From NCBI GenBank assembly GCA_000023405.1, contig CP001643.1:1178001-1242000 (forward strand): DNA of 64,000 nucleotides, written 5' to 3'. The position numbers and the translations under genes are program-made. This DNA comes from Brachybacterium faecium DSM 4810 (GTDB lineage Bacteria; Actinomycetota; Actinomycetes; Actinomycetales; Dermabacteraceae). The notes under the pieces were generated by a model that saw only the letters and a list, made by a program, of their open reading frames with translations, searched no databases and was not told where the DNA came from. Position 1 is the first letter of the stretch. Each line of letters opens with the position of its first letter. This document shows, one piece after another, positions 25,792 through 34,502 of this stretch.

Positions 25792-25833
25792 CACGACGAC
25801 GCCCCGACTCCTCGGAGTCGGGGCGTCGTCGTG
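25792..25833. terminator. Strong 20-bp palindromic terminator after DUF3040 gene
   Basis: CACGACGACGCCCCGACTCC is followed 2 nt later by its exact reverse complement. The symmetric stem would terminate in both directions and isolates mraZ from upstream transcription. Confidence 0.85.
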
Positions 25834-26292
25834 TCGCATGCGCCTCGCCGTTCCTGGAGCGAGCGCTGGCTCGGGCAGGGCTCGGGCGGGTCGGGTGCTG
25901 CGCTCGGCCCGGCTCAGACGGCGCGAGAGGTGCCGAGGGCCGCACCCGGAGGGATGAGGGCGTGCCCGCGCGATGCCCACGGCTGCCCTTCGACGCCCGG
26001 CGTCGCGCGCCTCACGTCGGGAGCTCCTGCTCGATTCCCCACATCCCTCCACCCGCGCCCTCCCCTTCCCTCCACCACCGCCCCCTCTGGCCGTGCCGCA
26101 TCACCCGTAGTCGCGTGACCTGCGTTTTCTCCCGGCTCGGCGGCGGTGGTGCTCGCTGTGCGCGCGAGCTCGCTGCTCGAGCCTGCGCTCCAGGACATGC
26201 CGCACGCCGATTTCCCCCCACCCCGCTCCACAGCGTTGACCTGCGCTGACGGGAGGTCGTGACGTGGAATGGGGGGAATCTGGGTACAGGGG
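25834..26292. other. Non-coding gap upstream of mraZ
   Basis: About 460 bases with no credible gene. A pyrimidine-rich tract runs from about 26035 to 26088. TGACCTGCG occurs twice (around 26117 and 26236), the second as GTTGACCTGCG. A GACCT/AGGTC inverted pair flanks 26237-26258. No RNA gene was recognised. The mraZ control region follows. Confidence 0.5.
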
Positions 26293-26327
26293 TGGGGGCT
26301 AGTGGGGTAAAGTGGAGCGCGTTGGGA
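26293..26327 (+). promoter_or_regulatory. MraZ box overlapping the mraZ promoter
   Basis: Four repeats, TGGGG (26293), TGGGG (26303), TGGAG (26313) and TGGGA (26323), at exactly 10-bp period. This is the TGGGN-N5 operator bound by MraZ in E. coli and relatives. The putative -10 TAAAGT (26308-26313) lies between repeats 2 and 3, so binding would repress. Confidence 0.75.
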
Positions 26328-26376
26328 GGAGATGGATTTCCGGATCGCGAGTTCACGGCAGTGAAGGAGGGCGCTG

Positions 26377-26808
26377 ATGTTCCTCGGCACCTTCACGCCC
26401 AAGCTCGACGAGAAGGGACGACTGATCTTCCCGGCGAAGTTCCGTGACGAGCTCGCCTCGGGACTGGTCATGACTCGTGGACAGGAGCACTGCATCGCCG
26501 TGTACCCGCTCATGGAGTTCCGCCAGAAGCTCGAGGAGGCCCGTCGGGCGCCCACCACCGATCGGCGCACCCGCGACTACCTGCGGGTGCTGCTCTCCGG
26601 CGCGGAGGACGTCATCCCGGACAAGCAGGGCCGCATCACCATCCCGGGCCACCTGCGCACCTACGCGGGGCTGGACCGGGAATGCGCCGTCATCGGCGCA
26701 CTCGACCGCCTCGAGATCTGGGCGCTCCCGGCCTGGGAGGCCTACCTCGAGCAGAAGGAGGAGGGCTTCGCCGAGACCTCCGAGGAGGTGATCCCCGGCC
26801 TGTTCTGA
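26377..26808 (+). CDS. mraZ: Transcriptional regulator MraZ
   Basis: First gene of the dcw cluster, a ring-forming DNA-binding protein that represses its own operon. The 143 residues contain two SpoVT/AbrB-like repeats, [16 protein letters not shown] near residues 8-23 and [18 protein letters not shown] near 85-102. GAAGGAGG at 26363-26370 precedes the ATG. A four-repeat MraZ box sits on its promoter. rsmH follows after 177 bases containing a long hairpin, so downstream expression may be partly uncoupled. Confidence 0.96.
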   Translation: MFLGTFTPKLDEKGRLIFPAKFRDELASGLVMTRGQEHCIAVYPLMEFRQKLEEARRAPTTDRRTRDYLRVLLSGAEDVIPDKQGRITIPGHLRTYAGLDRECAVIGALDRLEIWALPAWEAYLEQKEEGFAETSEEVIPGLF

Positions 26809-26844
26809 GCCCGGCTCGACGGACATCCGTCCTGTGAGACCTCT

Positions 26845-26894
26845 CGTCGTTCCCGCCCCGACGCAACTTCCCCGGTGGCGGGTCGGGAACGACG
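26845..26894 (+). promoter_or_regulatory. Long inverted repeat between mraZ and rsmH
   Basis: CGTCGTTCCCGCCCCG pairs with CGGGTCGGGAACGACG (15 of 16), with an 18-nt loop. It may be a partial terminator, processing site or leader element for rsmH, which starts 91 bases later. Confidence 0.5.
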
Positions 26895-26985
26895 GGGAAT
26901 CTGGCAGGACGGCACCGCGAGGAGATCGCGGAGCCGAGCAGGACCTGGACCACCGCACACATCGACAAGGACCCGAGGGGGTGAC

Positions 26986-27981
26986 ATGGAGCAGACGCAC
27001 AGCGACCGGCCGGCCGAGCAGCGCCACGTGCCCGTCCTGCTGGACACCTCCGTGCAGCTCCTGGCCCCGGCCCTGCAGGATGCGGGAGCGGTCCACGTCG
27101 ATGCGACCCTGGGGATGGGCGGCCATGCCGCCGCAGTCCTCCACGCCGCTCCCCGCGCGCACCTGGTCGGCATCGACCGCGACCCGCAGGCCCTCGCACT
27201 CGCCCGGGAGCGGCTCGACCGCGAGGGCGTGGGGGAGCGGGCCACTCTGGTCCACGCCACCTACGACCAGATCCCCGAGGTGCTCGAGGACCTCGGGCTG
27301 CCCGGTGCGCACGGCGTGATGATGGACCTGGGCCTGTCCAGCTTCCAGATCGACACCGCCGACCGCGGCTTCTCCTACGCCGTCGACGCCCCGCTGGACA
27401 TGCGCATGGACACCTCCTCGGACGGGCCCACCGCCGCGGACCTCCTGCGCGACCTGCCCGAGGCGGAGATCGCCCGGATCCTGCGCGACCTCGGCGACGA
27501 GCGCTTCGCCAAGCGCATCGCGCGCCGCGTCGTCCAGCAGCGCGAGAGCGCACCGCTGACCCGCAGCGGAGAGCTCGTCGCCCTGCTGGAGCGCGCGATC
27601 CCCGCCGCGTCCAAGGCCAGCGGCGGCCATCCGGCCAAGCGCACCTTCCAGGCGCTGCGGATCGCCGTGAACGAGGAGCTCGAGATCCTCGCCTCCGCGC
27701 TCGAATCGGCGCTGGACTGCGTCCACGTCGGCGGCCGCATCGTCGTGGAGTCCTACCACTCCGGGGAGGACCGCCTGGTCAAGACGGCCTTCACCCGCCG
27801 CATCCGCTCCTCGGCGCCGCCCGGGCTCCCGGTCGAGCTCGAGGAGCACAAACCCACCTTCTCCCCGCTCGTGCGCGGCGCGCTCCAGGCCGATGAGCAC
27901 GAGCGCGGCAGCAACTCCCGCGCGGCCTCCGTCCGCCTGCGCGCCCTGACCCGCACCCGACCCGCCGAGAGAGCACACTGA
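26986..27981 (+). CDS. rsmH: 16S rRNA (cytosine-1402-N4)-methyltransferase RsmH
   Basis: Methylates N4 of C1402 in the 16S rRNA P site. The 331-residue protein begins RHVPVLLDTSVQLLAP and has the SAM motif VHVDATLGMGGHAA. Family blocks GVMMDLGLSSFQID, GFSYAVDAPLDMRMD, KRTFQALRIAVNEEL and VVESYHSGEDRLVK follow. The upstream frame is open to 26875, but the ATG at 26986 has GAGGGGGTG before it and matches the family N-terminus. The ftsL-like gene starts one base after its stop. Confidence 0.96.
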   Translation: MEQTHSDRPAEQRHVPVLLDTSVQLLAPALQDAGAVHVDATLGMGGHAAAVLHAAPRAHLVGIDRDPQALALARERLDREGVGERATLVHATYDQIPEVLEDLGLPGAHGVMMDLGLSSFQIDTADRGFSYAVDAPLDMRMDTSSDGPTAADLLRDLPEAEIARILRDLGDERFAKRIARRVVQQRESAPLTRSGELVALLERAIPAASKASGGHPAKRTFQALRIAVNEELEILASALESALDCVHVGGRIVVESYHSGEDRLVKTAFTRRIRSSAPPGLPVELEEHKPTFSPLVRGALQADEHERGSNSRAASVRLRALTRTRPAERAH

Positions 27982-27982
27982 G

Positions 27983-28501
27983 ATGGCCAGCACGTCCGCC
28001 GTTCATGCGCCCGCGATCCGCCCTGTCCGCGGGACGAGGAACACCACCGCCGCGCGCCCGCGCCTGACCGTCGTCGCCACGCCGAAGGCGGCCGGCAGCT
28101 CGATGCCGTTCACCCTGCTCTGCACCCTGATCGTCACCGCGACGCTCGCCGCACTGCTGTTCATGAACATCCAGATGTCCGATGCGAGCTACGAGATCAC
28201 CCGCCTGCAGGGCCAGGCCCAGCGGCTCACGGAGGAGGGCCAGGCTCTCGCGGAGACCAACGAGCGCCTGGGCACGCCGCAGGAGCTCGAGAGGCAGGCG
28301 CGCGAGATCGGGATGGTCCCGGTGTCAGATCCGGCATACATCGACCTCGACACGGGCGAGATCATCGGCGAGACGTCCCCGGCAGAGCAGACTGGGACCA
28401 ACCCTGAGCTCGCGGAGGTGCCCGCAGACGTCGCCGTCCCGCCGGCTCAGATCTACGACGAGTCCACCGCCTACCACGGCATGGGCAACGAAGGGGCCTG
28501 A
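27983..28501 (+). CDS. ftsL: FtsL-like division protein
   Basis: Small bitopic division protein in the standard FtsL position between rsmH and ftsI. The 172 residues comprise a basic cytoplasmic tail and one membrane helix (PFTLLCTLIVTATLAALLFM, about 41-61). A coiled coil (ITRLQGQAQRLTEEGQALAETN) follows, then a non-conserved acidic tail. Sequence conservation of FtsL is always low; assignment rests on architecture and location. It lies 1 base after rsmH and 2 bases before ftsI. Confidence 0.85.
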   Translation: MASTSAVHAPAIRPVRGTRNTTAARPRLTVVATPKAAGSSMPFTLLCTLIVTATLAALLFMNIQMSDASYEITRLQGQAQRLTEEGQALAETNERLGTPQELERQAREIGMVPVSDPAYIDLDTGEIIGETSPAEQTGTNPELAEVPADVAVPPAQIYDESTAYHGMGNEGA

Positions 28502-28503
28502 GG

Positions 28504-30330
28504 ATGACGCCACCGAGCAGCAGCCGTCGGCGAACCGCCACCCGCTCCACGGGCGGCTCCCGAGGCGGGCGGCCCGGCCTCGCGATGCGCCGGCTCATCC
28601 CTCAGGCACGCGTCGGTGAACCCTCCACACGGCACCGCCTGCTCATCAGCGTGATCCTCGTGGCCGTGATGGCGCTGTCCGGCCGACTGATCTGGGTGCA
28701 GGGCCTGGACGCGAGCGCCCGGGCGGAGGAGGCCATCGCCCAGCGCACCGTCACCCGCACGATCCCCGCGCTGCGAGGGGAGATCACCGACCGCCACGGC
28801 ACGGTGCTCGCCAGCTCCGTCGAGCGCTACGACCTGTGGGTCAACCAGCTCCAGGTCGATGAGTACCTCGAGAACTCGACGACGGCCGAGGTCACCGGGG
28901 TCGAGGCCGCCGCACGCGACCTCGCGCCCGTGCTCGGCTGGAGCGTCTCGAAGACGGAGGAGGCCCTCACCGGTGACGCCGGCTTCTCCTACCTGCGCAA
29001 GAACGTCGAGCCGGAGGTGCGCGACGCCGCGATCGCGCTGCGGATCCCCGGGATCGGTGCGGACCGGGTGGCGGATCGCCTCTACCCGGCCGGCTCCGTC
29101 GGCGGGAACATCCTCGGCTTCGTCGGCGCCGACGGCACCGCGCTGGCGGGCACCGAGCTCTCCTTCGACGAGGAGCTGCGCGGCACGGACGGGAAGACCA
29201 CCTACGAGCGCGGTGCTCAGGGCCAGATCATCCCCACCGGCAAGCAGGAGACCACCGCTGCCGTCGACGGCAGCGACGTGGTGCTCACGATCGACCGCGA
29301 CCTGCAGTGGAAGGCGCAGCAGATCGTCGCCGGCGCCGTCGAGCAGTGGGGCGCCGCCGGTGGCAGCGCCGTGGTCTACAACGCCCGCACGGGCGAGGTG
29401 CTCTCGCTGGCCGAATATCCCAGCTACGACCCGAACAGCCCGGGCGAGTCCGATCCCGAGGACCTCGGCAACCGCTCGATCTCCAGCGTGTTCGAGCCGG
29501 GCTCGACGGGGAAGGTGTTCACCCTCGCCGCGGCGCTCGAGGAGGGCACCGTCACGCCGGAGTCCGAGTACGAGATCCCGTACGAGGACTGGTTCGACGG
29601 CCACCGCATCAAGGATTCGCACCAGCATCCGGATCAGCAGCTCACCCTGGCCGGCGTGCTCAAGCACAGCTCCAACGTGGGCACCGTGCAGATCTCCGAG
29701 ACGCTCTCCCCCGAGGTCCGCTACGACTACCTCAAGGCCTTCGGCCTGGGGGAGCGCACCGGAGTGGAGCTTCCGGCGGAGTCCGCCGGCGTCGTGCACC
29801 CGGCCTCGCAGTGGACGGGGCGCACGCGCTACACCACCGCCTTCGGCCAGGGATACAGCGTCAACGCCCTGCAGATGGTCTCCGCCATCGGCACCTTCGC
29901 CAACGACGGGGTGAGGGTCGAGCCCTCGCTGATCGCGGGCACCCGCCAGGACGACGGGTCCGTGCGCCCGCTGGGAGAACCCGAGAGCACCCGGGTGGTC
30001 TCGAGCGAGACCGCGCAGACCATGCGCGCCCTGATGGACAACTCGGTGGACGACGAGACCTCCTCGGCCGCCGTGACCGGCTACGCCGTGGGCGGCAAGA
30101 CGGGCACCGCGCAGGTCGGCGACGGCACCTACACCGCCTCCTTCATCGGCTTCGCCCCCGCGGACGATCCCGAGCTGGTGGTCGGGGTGTTCATCTTCGG
30201 ACTGAACTCGTTCATCTCCGGCAGCCGGTCCGCGGCCCCCGCCTTCTCCGAGCTGACCACCTTCGCCCTGCAGAACCAGGGCATCGCCCCGACCGGAGAG
30301 CCCGGTCGCGAGCTCGAGAACGAGTGGTGA
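28504..30330 (+). CDS. ftsI: Septal transpeptidase FtsI (PBP3, class B PBP)
   Basis: Division-specific penicillin-binding protein that cross-links septal peptidoglycan. The 608 residues include an N-terminal membrane anchor (LLISVILVAVMALSGRLIWV, about 46-65) and the dimerisation/PBP domain starting RGEITDRHGTVLASS. The transpeptidase domain has SxxK at S334-K337 (EPGSTGKVF), SxN at S389-N391 (HSSNVG) and KTG at 532-534 (GGKTGTAQV). No PASTA domains are present. The nearest purine stretch to the ATG at 28504 is weak, so translational coupling to ftsL is likely. Confidence 0.96.
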   Translation: MTPPSSSRRRTATRSTGGSRGGRPGLAMRRLIPQARVGEPSTRHRLLISVILVAVMALSGRLIWVQGLDASARAEEAIAQRTVTRTIPALRGEITDRHGTVLASSVERYDLWVNQLQVDEYLENSTTAEVTGVEAAARDLAPVLGWSVSKTEEALTGDAGFSYLRKNVEPEVRDAAIALRIPGIGADRVADRLYPAGSVGGNILGFVGADGTALAGTELSFDEELRGTDGKTTYERGAQGQIIPTGKQETTAAVDGSDVVLTIDRDLQWKAQQIVAGAVEQWGAAGGSAVVYNARTGEVLSLAEYPSYDPNSPGESDPEDLGNRSISSVFEPGSTGKVFTLAAALEEGTVTPESEYEIPYEDWFDGHRIKDSHQHPDQQLTLAGVLKHSSNVGTVQISETLSPEVRYDYLKAFGLGERTGVELPAESAGVVHPASQWTGRTRYTTAFGQGYSVNALQMVSAIGTFANDGVRVEPSLIAGTRQDDGSVRPLGEPESTRVVSSETAQTMRALMDNSVDDETSSAAVTGYAVGGKTGTAQVGDGTYTASFIGFAPADDPELVVGVFIFGLNSFISGSRSAAPAFSELTTFALQNQGIAPTGEPGRELENEW

Positions 30331-30337
30331 GCGCGCC

Positions 30338-31915
30338 GTGACGCCGATCGTGGAGAACACCCCCGAACCTGCCCGCCCGCGCCACCCGCACGGCGCGACG
30401 GCGGCGGAGCTGGCCCGCGCCCTCGGCGCCGCGGCCCCCGAGGAGGATCTCGCCCTGCGGGGCGTGAGCCTCGATTCCCGCTCCGTCGAGCCCGGCGATC
30501 TCTGGTGCGCCCTGCCCGGTGCCACCGCCCACGGCGCGGAGTTCGCCGCCCAGGCCGCCGGCCGCGGCGCCGCCATGGCCCTCACCGACCCGGCCGGCCG
30601 GGAGCGCTGCGAGGCGGCGGGACTGCCCGCGCTGGTCGTCGACGATCCGCGCTCCGCCACCGCGCTCGCGGCCGCGCTGGTCCACGGCCGGCCCGCCGAG
30701 CGCCTCGCCACCATCGGGGTGACCGGGACCAACGGCAAGACCTCCGTGACCACCGCGATCACCCGCGCGCTGCTCGAGCTCGGCGTGCCCGCCGGGGCGA
30801 TCGGCACCAGCGGCACCAGCTACCGCGCCGCCGACGGCAGCGACCACGCGATCGCGACCGTGCGCACCACCCCCGAGGCGCCCGAGCTGCACGGCCTCCT
30901 GGCCCGCATGGCCGAGGACGGCGTCGAGGTGGTCTCCATGGAGGTCTCCAGCCACGCCCTGGTGCTGCACCGCGCCGACGAGGTCGTCTACGACGTCGTC
31001 TGCTTCACCAACCTCACCCAGGACCACCTCGACTTCCACGGCACGATGGAGGCCTACTACGAGGCCAAGCGCACCCTGTTCACCCCCGCGCACGCCCGGC
31101 GCGGCGTCGTCTGCGTGGACGACGACTGGGGCCGCCGCCTGGCCCGCGAGGCGCAGATCCCGGTGACGACCTACGCGACCCGCCCCGGGATCGACGCCGA
31201 CCACCGGGCCCGCGAGCACCGTGCGGACGGCTACGGATCGATCGTCGAGGTCGACGGGCCGGACGGCACCCGCACCCTGCACGCCGCCCTGCCCGGCCGC
31301 CACTACGTCGCCAACACCCTGGCCGCGGACCTGCTGCTGGCCGCGATCGGCCGCACCGGCGAGGACGTCGTCCAGGCGCTCGGCGAGGCGGGCACCGTCC
31401 CCGGGCGGATGGAGCCGGTGGCGCACACCCCGATCCGCGGGGTCGTCGACTACTCCCACACCCCCGACGCCCTCGAACAGGCGCTGCTGACCCTCCGGGC
31501 GGTCCCCGGCACCGGCCGGCTGCTGGTGGTCATGGGCGCCGGCGGCGACCGCGACCGCGCCAAGCGGCCTCTCATGGGCGAGGTCGCCGCACGCTACGCC
31601 GACGTGGTGCTCGTCACGGACGACAACCCCCGCACCGAGGACCCCGCGGCGATCCGCGCCGAGGTGCTCAGCGGCATCCCCGAGGGCACGAAGGCGCAGG
31701 TCCATGACGTGGACGGGCGCGGCGAGGCGATCGCCCTGGCCGCGTATCTCGCGGACGTGTCCGACACCATCCTCGTGGCGGGCAAGGGTGCCGAGACCGG
31801 GCAGCAGATCGGCGGTATCGTCCATCCGTTCGATGACCGCCTCCGACTGCGGGATGCACTGCGGGATGCGCAACCGGCGCGCGGGGGCGCCGACGACTTG
31901 GACGAAGGGCGCTGA
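30338..31915 (+). CDS. murE: UDP-MurNAc-L-Ala-D-Glu:meso-diaminopimelate ligase MurE
   Basis: Adds the third stem-peptide residue to the cytoplasmic peptidoglycan precursor. The 525-residue Mur ligase has the ATP loop GVTGTNGKTSVTTAI, STTPEAPELH-like substrate binding (VRTTPEAPELHGLLARM) and the acceptor signature TDDNPRTEDP. DNPR is the marker of meso-DAP-adding enzymes, as opposed to lysine-adding ones, so the wall should contain mDAP. It starts with GTG 7 bases after ftsI. murF follows 2 bases after its stop. Confidence 0.95.
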   Translation: MTPIVENTPEPARPRHPHGATAAELARALGAAAPEEDLALRGVSLDSRSVEPGDLWCALPGATAHGAEFAAQAAGRGAAMALTDPAGRERCEAAGLPALVVDDPRSATALAAALVHGRPAERLATIGVTGTNGKTSVTTAITRALLELGVPAGAIGTSGTSYRAADGSDHAIATVRTTPEAPELHGLLARMAEDGVEVVSMEVSSHALVLHRADEVVYDVVCFTNLTQDHLDFHGTMEAYYEAKRTLFTPAHARRGVVCVDDDWGRRLAREAQIPVTTYATRPGIDADHRAREHRADGYGSIVEVDGPDGTRTLHAALPGRHYVANTLAADLLLAAIGRTGEDVVQALGEAGTVPGRMEPVAHTPIRGVVDYSHTPDALEQALLTLRAVPGTGRLLVVMGAGGDRDRAKRPLMGEVAARYADVVLVTDDNPRTEDPAAIRAEVLSGIPEGTKAQVHDVDGRGEAIALAAYLADVSDTILVAGKGAETGQQIGGIVHPFDDRLRLRDALRDAQPARGGADDLDEGR

Positions 31916-31917
31916 GC

Positions 31918-33405
31918 ATGCTCCAGACCACGGCACGGGAGATCGCTGCCGTCACCGGCGGCGAACTCGTGGGAGGCGCGACCGGTGACGAGCTCGTCAC
32001 CGGCACCGCCCGCATCGATTCACGCGAGGTGGGCCCCGGAGACCTGTTCGCCGCCTTCCTCGGCGAGCACGTCGACGGCCACGACTTCCTCGACGCCGCC
32101 CGCACCGCGGGCGCCGCCCTCTCCCTGGTGACCGACGCCGCCGCGGCCGCCGAGCACTCGCTGCCCGCGGTGCGCGTCGACGACGTGCGCGACGCGCTCG
32201 CGGCACTCGCCCGCGCCCAGCTCGCCCGCGCCCGCCAGGAGAACCCCCAGCTGGTGGTCCTCGCCGTCACCGGCAGCGCCGGCAAGACCGGCACCAAGGA
32301 CCTCCTCGGCACGATCCTGCGCAGCGCCGGGCCCACAGTCGCCCCCGTCGGCAGCTTCAACAACGAGCTCGGCCTTCCGCTGACCGTCCTGCAGGTGACG
32401 GGCGAGACCCGCTTCCTGGTGCTCGAGATGGGTGCCCGCGGCATCGGGCACATCGCCGAGCTCACCGAGATCGCCCGCCCGGACGTCTCCCTGGTGCTCA
32501 ACGTCGGCTCCGCCCACCTCGGGGAGTTCGGGAGCGTCGACGCGATCGCCCGCGCCAAGGGCGAGCTGGTCGACGCGCTCGCCCCCGGCGGTCGGGCGAT
32601 CCTCAACGCCGAGGACCGCCTCGTCGCCGCGATGGCCGAACGCTCCGCCGCCCCGGTCGTGACGTGGGGCTTCACCACGGGCGACGTGCGCGGCGCGGAG
32701 CTCACCCTGGACGAGCAGGCCCGGGTGGCGTTCACGCTCGAGGTGCCGGCAGGGCTCACCACGCTGCACGGCGACGCCGTCGCACCGGGGTCCTTCCCGG
32801 TCCGGCCGGACCTGCTGGGCGAGCATCAGGCCGCGAACGTGCTCGCGGCGCTCACCGCCGCCCTGATGGCCGGGGTGGACTCCGCCTCGGCGACCGCCGC
32901 CCTCGACGGCGCGACCCTGGCCTCCGGCCAGCGGATGCAGGTGCTGCGCGCCGGCGGCGCGCTGATCATCGACGACGCGTACAACGCGAACCCCGACTCG
33001 CTGCGGCAGGCGCTGAAGACCCTCGCCCACCTCGGCCGGCGGCACCGCACCATCGCCGTGCTCGGCGAGATGCTCGAGCTGGGCCCCGACACGGTGCGGC
33101 TGCACGACGAGATCGGCCGCCTCGCCGTGCGCCTGAACATCGGGCAGCTGTACGTGGTGGGGGAGGGCGCCGCCCCGATCCATCACGGCGCGAGCCTCGA
33201 GGGCAGCTTCGGGGGAGAATCCGAGTATCTCGACACCGTCGAGGAGGCGATCGCAGTGCTGGAACGGATCGTGCAGCCCGGGGACGCCGTGCTGCTGAAG
33301 TCCTCGCGCGACGCGGGACTGCGGCGCATCGCGGCCCCGCTCGTCGAGCACCTCGCGCAGCGCCCCGCGGCCGAGGGCACGACGGGGACGGGAGCAGCGC
33401 TGTGA
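31918..33405 (+). CDS. murF: UDP-MurNAc-tripeptide:D-Ala-D-Ala ligase MurF
   Basis: Adds the D-Ala-D-Ala dipeptide that ends the precursor stem. The 495-residue protein begins TAREIAAVTGGEL and has the ATP loop VTGSAGKTGTKDLLG. GSFNNELGLPLTVL and the catalytic DDAYNANPDSLRQALKTL are strongly diagnostic of MurF. Its TGA stop overlaps the GTG start of mraY (GTGA), indicating coupled translation. Confidence 0.96.
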   Translation: MLQTTAREIAAVTGGELVGGATGDELVTGTARIDSREVGPGDLFAAFLGEHVDGHDFLDAARTAGAALSLVTDAAAAAEHSLPAVRVDDVRDALAALARAQLARARQENPQLVVLAVTGSAGKTGTKDLLGTILRSAGPTVAPVGSFNNELGLPLTVLQVTGETRFLVLEMGARGIGHIAELTEIARPDVSLVLNVGSAHLGEFGSVDAIARAKGELVDALAPGGRAILNAEDRLVAAMAERSAAPVVTWGFTTGDVRGAELTLDEQARVAFTLEVPAGLTTLHGDAVAPGSFPVRPDLLGEHQAANVLAALTAALMAGVDSASATAALDGATLASGQRMQVLRAGGALIIDDAYNANPDSLRQALKTLAHLGRRHRTIAVLGEMLELGPDTVRLHDEIGRLAVRLNIGQLYVVGEGAAPIHHGASLEGSFGGESEYLDTVEEAIAVLERIVQPGDAVLLKSSRDAGLRRIAAPLVEHLAQRPAAEGTTGTGAAL

Positions 33406-34502
33406 TCGCGATCATCGTCTCCGGCGCCGTCGCGCTCCTGCTGTCGATCCTCGGCACCCCCCTGTTCATCAAGGTGCTCGAGCGCCGCGGCTACGGACAG
33501 TTCGTCCGCGACGACGGCCCCACCAGCCACGCCACCAAGCGCGGCACCCCGACCATGGGCGGCGTCGCGATCATCCTCGCGGTCCTGGTGGCCTACTTCC
33601 TCACCCACCTGGTGCTGTGGACCTCGCCCAGCGTGTCCGTCCTGCTGGTGCTGTTCCTGACCGTCGGGCTCGCCGTGGTCGGCTTCCTCGACGACTACCT
33701 GAAGATCTCCCAGCAGGACAGCACCGGCCTGCGCCCGCGGTACAAGCTCATCGGCCAGTTCGTGGTCGCGACGACCTTCGCGGTGCTCGCCCTGCAGTTC
33801 CCGGACGAGAACGGGCTGCGGCCCGCCTCCACCCAGATCTCGTTCGTGCGCGACATCCCGTGGCTCGACCTCGCCTTCCTCGGCACCGCCGTCGGCATCG
33901 TCCTCTTCGCGATCTGGGCGAACTTCCTGGTCGCCGCCTGGTCCAACGGCGTGAACCTCACCGACGGGCTCGACGGCCTCGCCAGCGGCGCGACGATCAT
34001 CTTCACCGCCGCCTACCTCATCATCAGCTTCTGGCAGTGGCGCCAGGTGTGCAACGTCGACCTCGATGCCGGGGGACTGGTGCACTGCTACGACGCCCGT
34101 GACCCCCTGGACACCGCGGTGCTGTGCGCCGCGATCATCGGTGCCTGCGTGGGCTTCCTGTGGTGGAACACCTCGCCGGCGAAGATCTTCATGGGCGACA
34201 CCGGCTCGCTCGCGCTCGGCGGCGCGATCGCGGGGCTCACGATCATCTCCCGCACCCAGATCGTCGGCGCCGTGATCGGTGGCCTGTTCGTGATCATCTC
34301 GCTGTCGGTCATCATCCAGGTCACCAACTTCAAGCTCACCGGCAAGCGGGTGTTCCGCATGGCCCCGCTGCAGCACCACTTCGAGCTCAAGGGCTGGAAC
34401 GAGGTCACCATCGTGGTGCGCTTCTGGATCGTCGCCGGCATCCTCGCCGGCGTGGGCCTGGGCATGTTCTACCTCGACGCCCTGCCGAGGCTCACCTCAT
34501 GA
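33402..34502 (+). CDS. mraY: Phospho-MurNAc-pentapeptide transferase MraY
   Basis: Integral membrane enzyme that moves phospho-MurNAc-pentapeptide to undecaprenyl phosphate, making lipid I. The 366-residue protein has about ten membrane helices. The Mg-binding FLDDYLKISQQ, the NGVNLTDGLDGLASG catalytic loop and KIFMGDTGSLALGG are present. The C-terminal histidines occur in APLQHHFELKGW. The start is the GTG at 33402 overlapping the murF stop; the longer open frame back to 32664 is antisense-like noise inside murF. Confidence 0.97.
   Translation: MIAIIVSGAVALLLSILGTPLFIKVLERRGYGQFVRDDGPTSHATKRGTPTMGGVAIILAVLVAYFLTHLVLWTSPSVSVLLVLFLTVGLAVVGFLDDYLKISQQDSTGLRPRYKLIGQFVVATTFAVLALQFPDENGLRPASTQISFVRDIPWLDLAFLGTAVGIVLFAIWANFLVAAWSNGVNLTDGLDGLASGATIIFTAAYLIISFWQWRQVCNVDLDAGGLVHCYDARDPLDTAVLCAAIIGACVGFLWWNTSPAKIFMGDTGSLALGGAIAGLTIISRTQIVGAVIGGLFVIISLSVIIQVTNFKLTGKRVFRMAPLQHHFELKGWNEVTIVVRFWIVAGILAGVGLGMFYLDALPRLTS

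Noticed and set aside
25834..26292. tRNA or small gene in the long gap before mraZ
   Set aside because: No cloverleaf arms or conserved T-loop were seen. The open frames are Arg/Pro/Ser-rich shadows without ribosome-binding sites.
32664..33401. Upstream extension of the mraY frame through murF
   Set aside because: Out-of-frame reading of murF. The GTGA overlap gives the real start.
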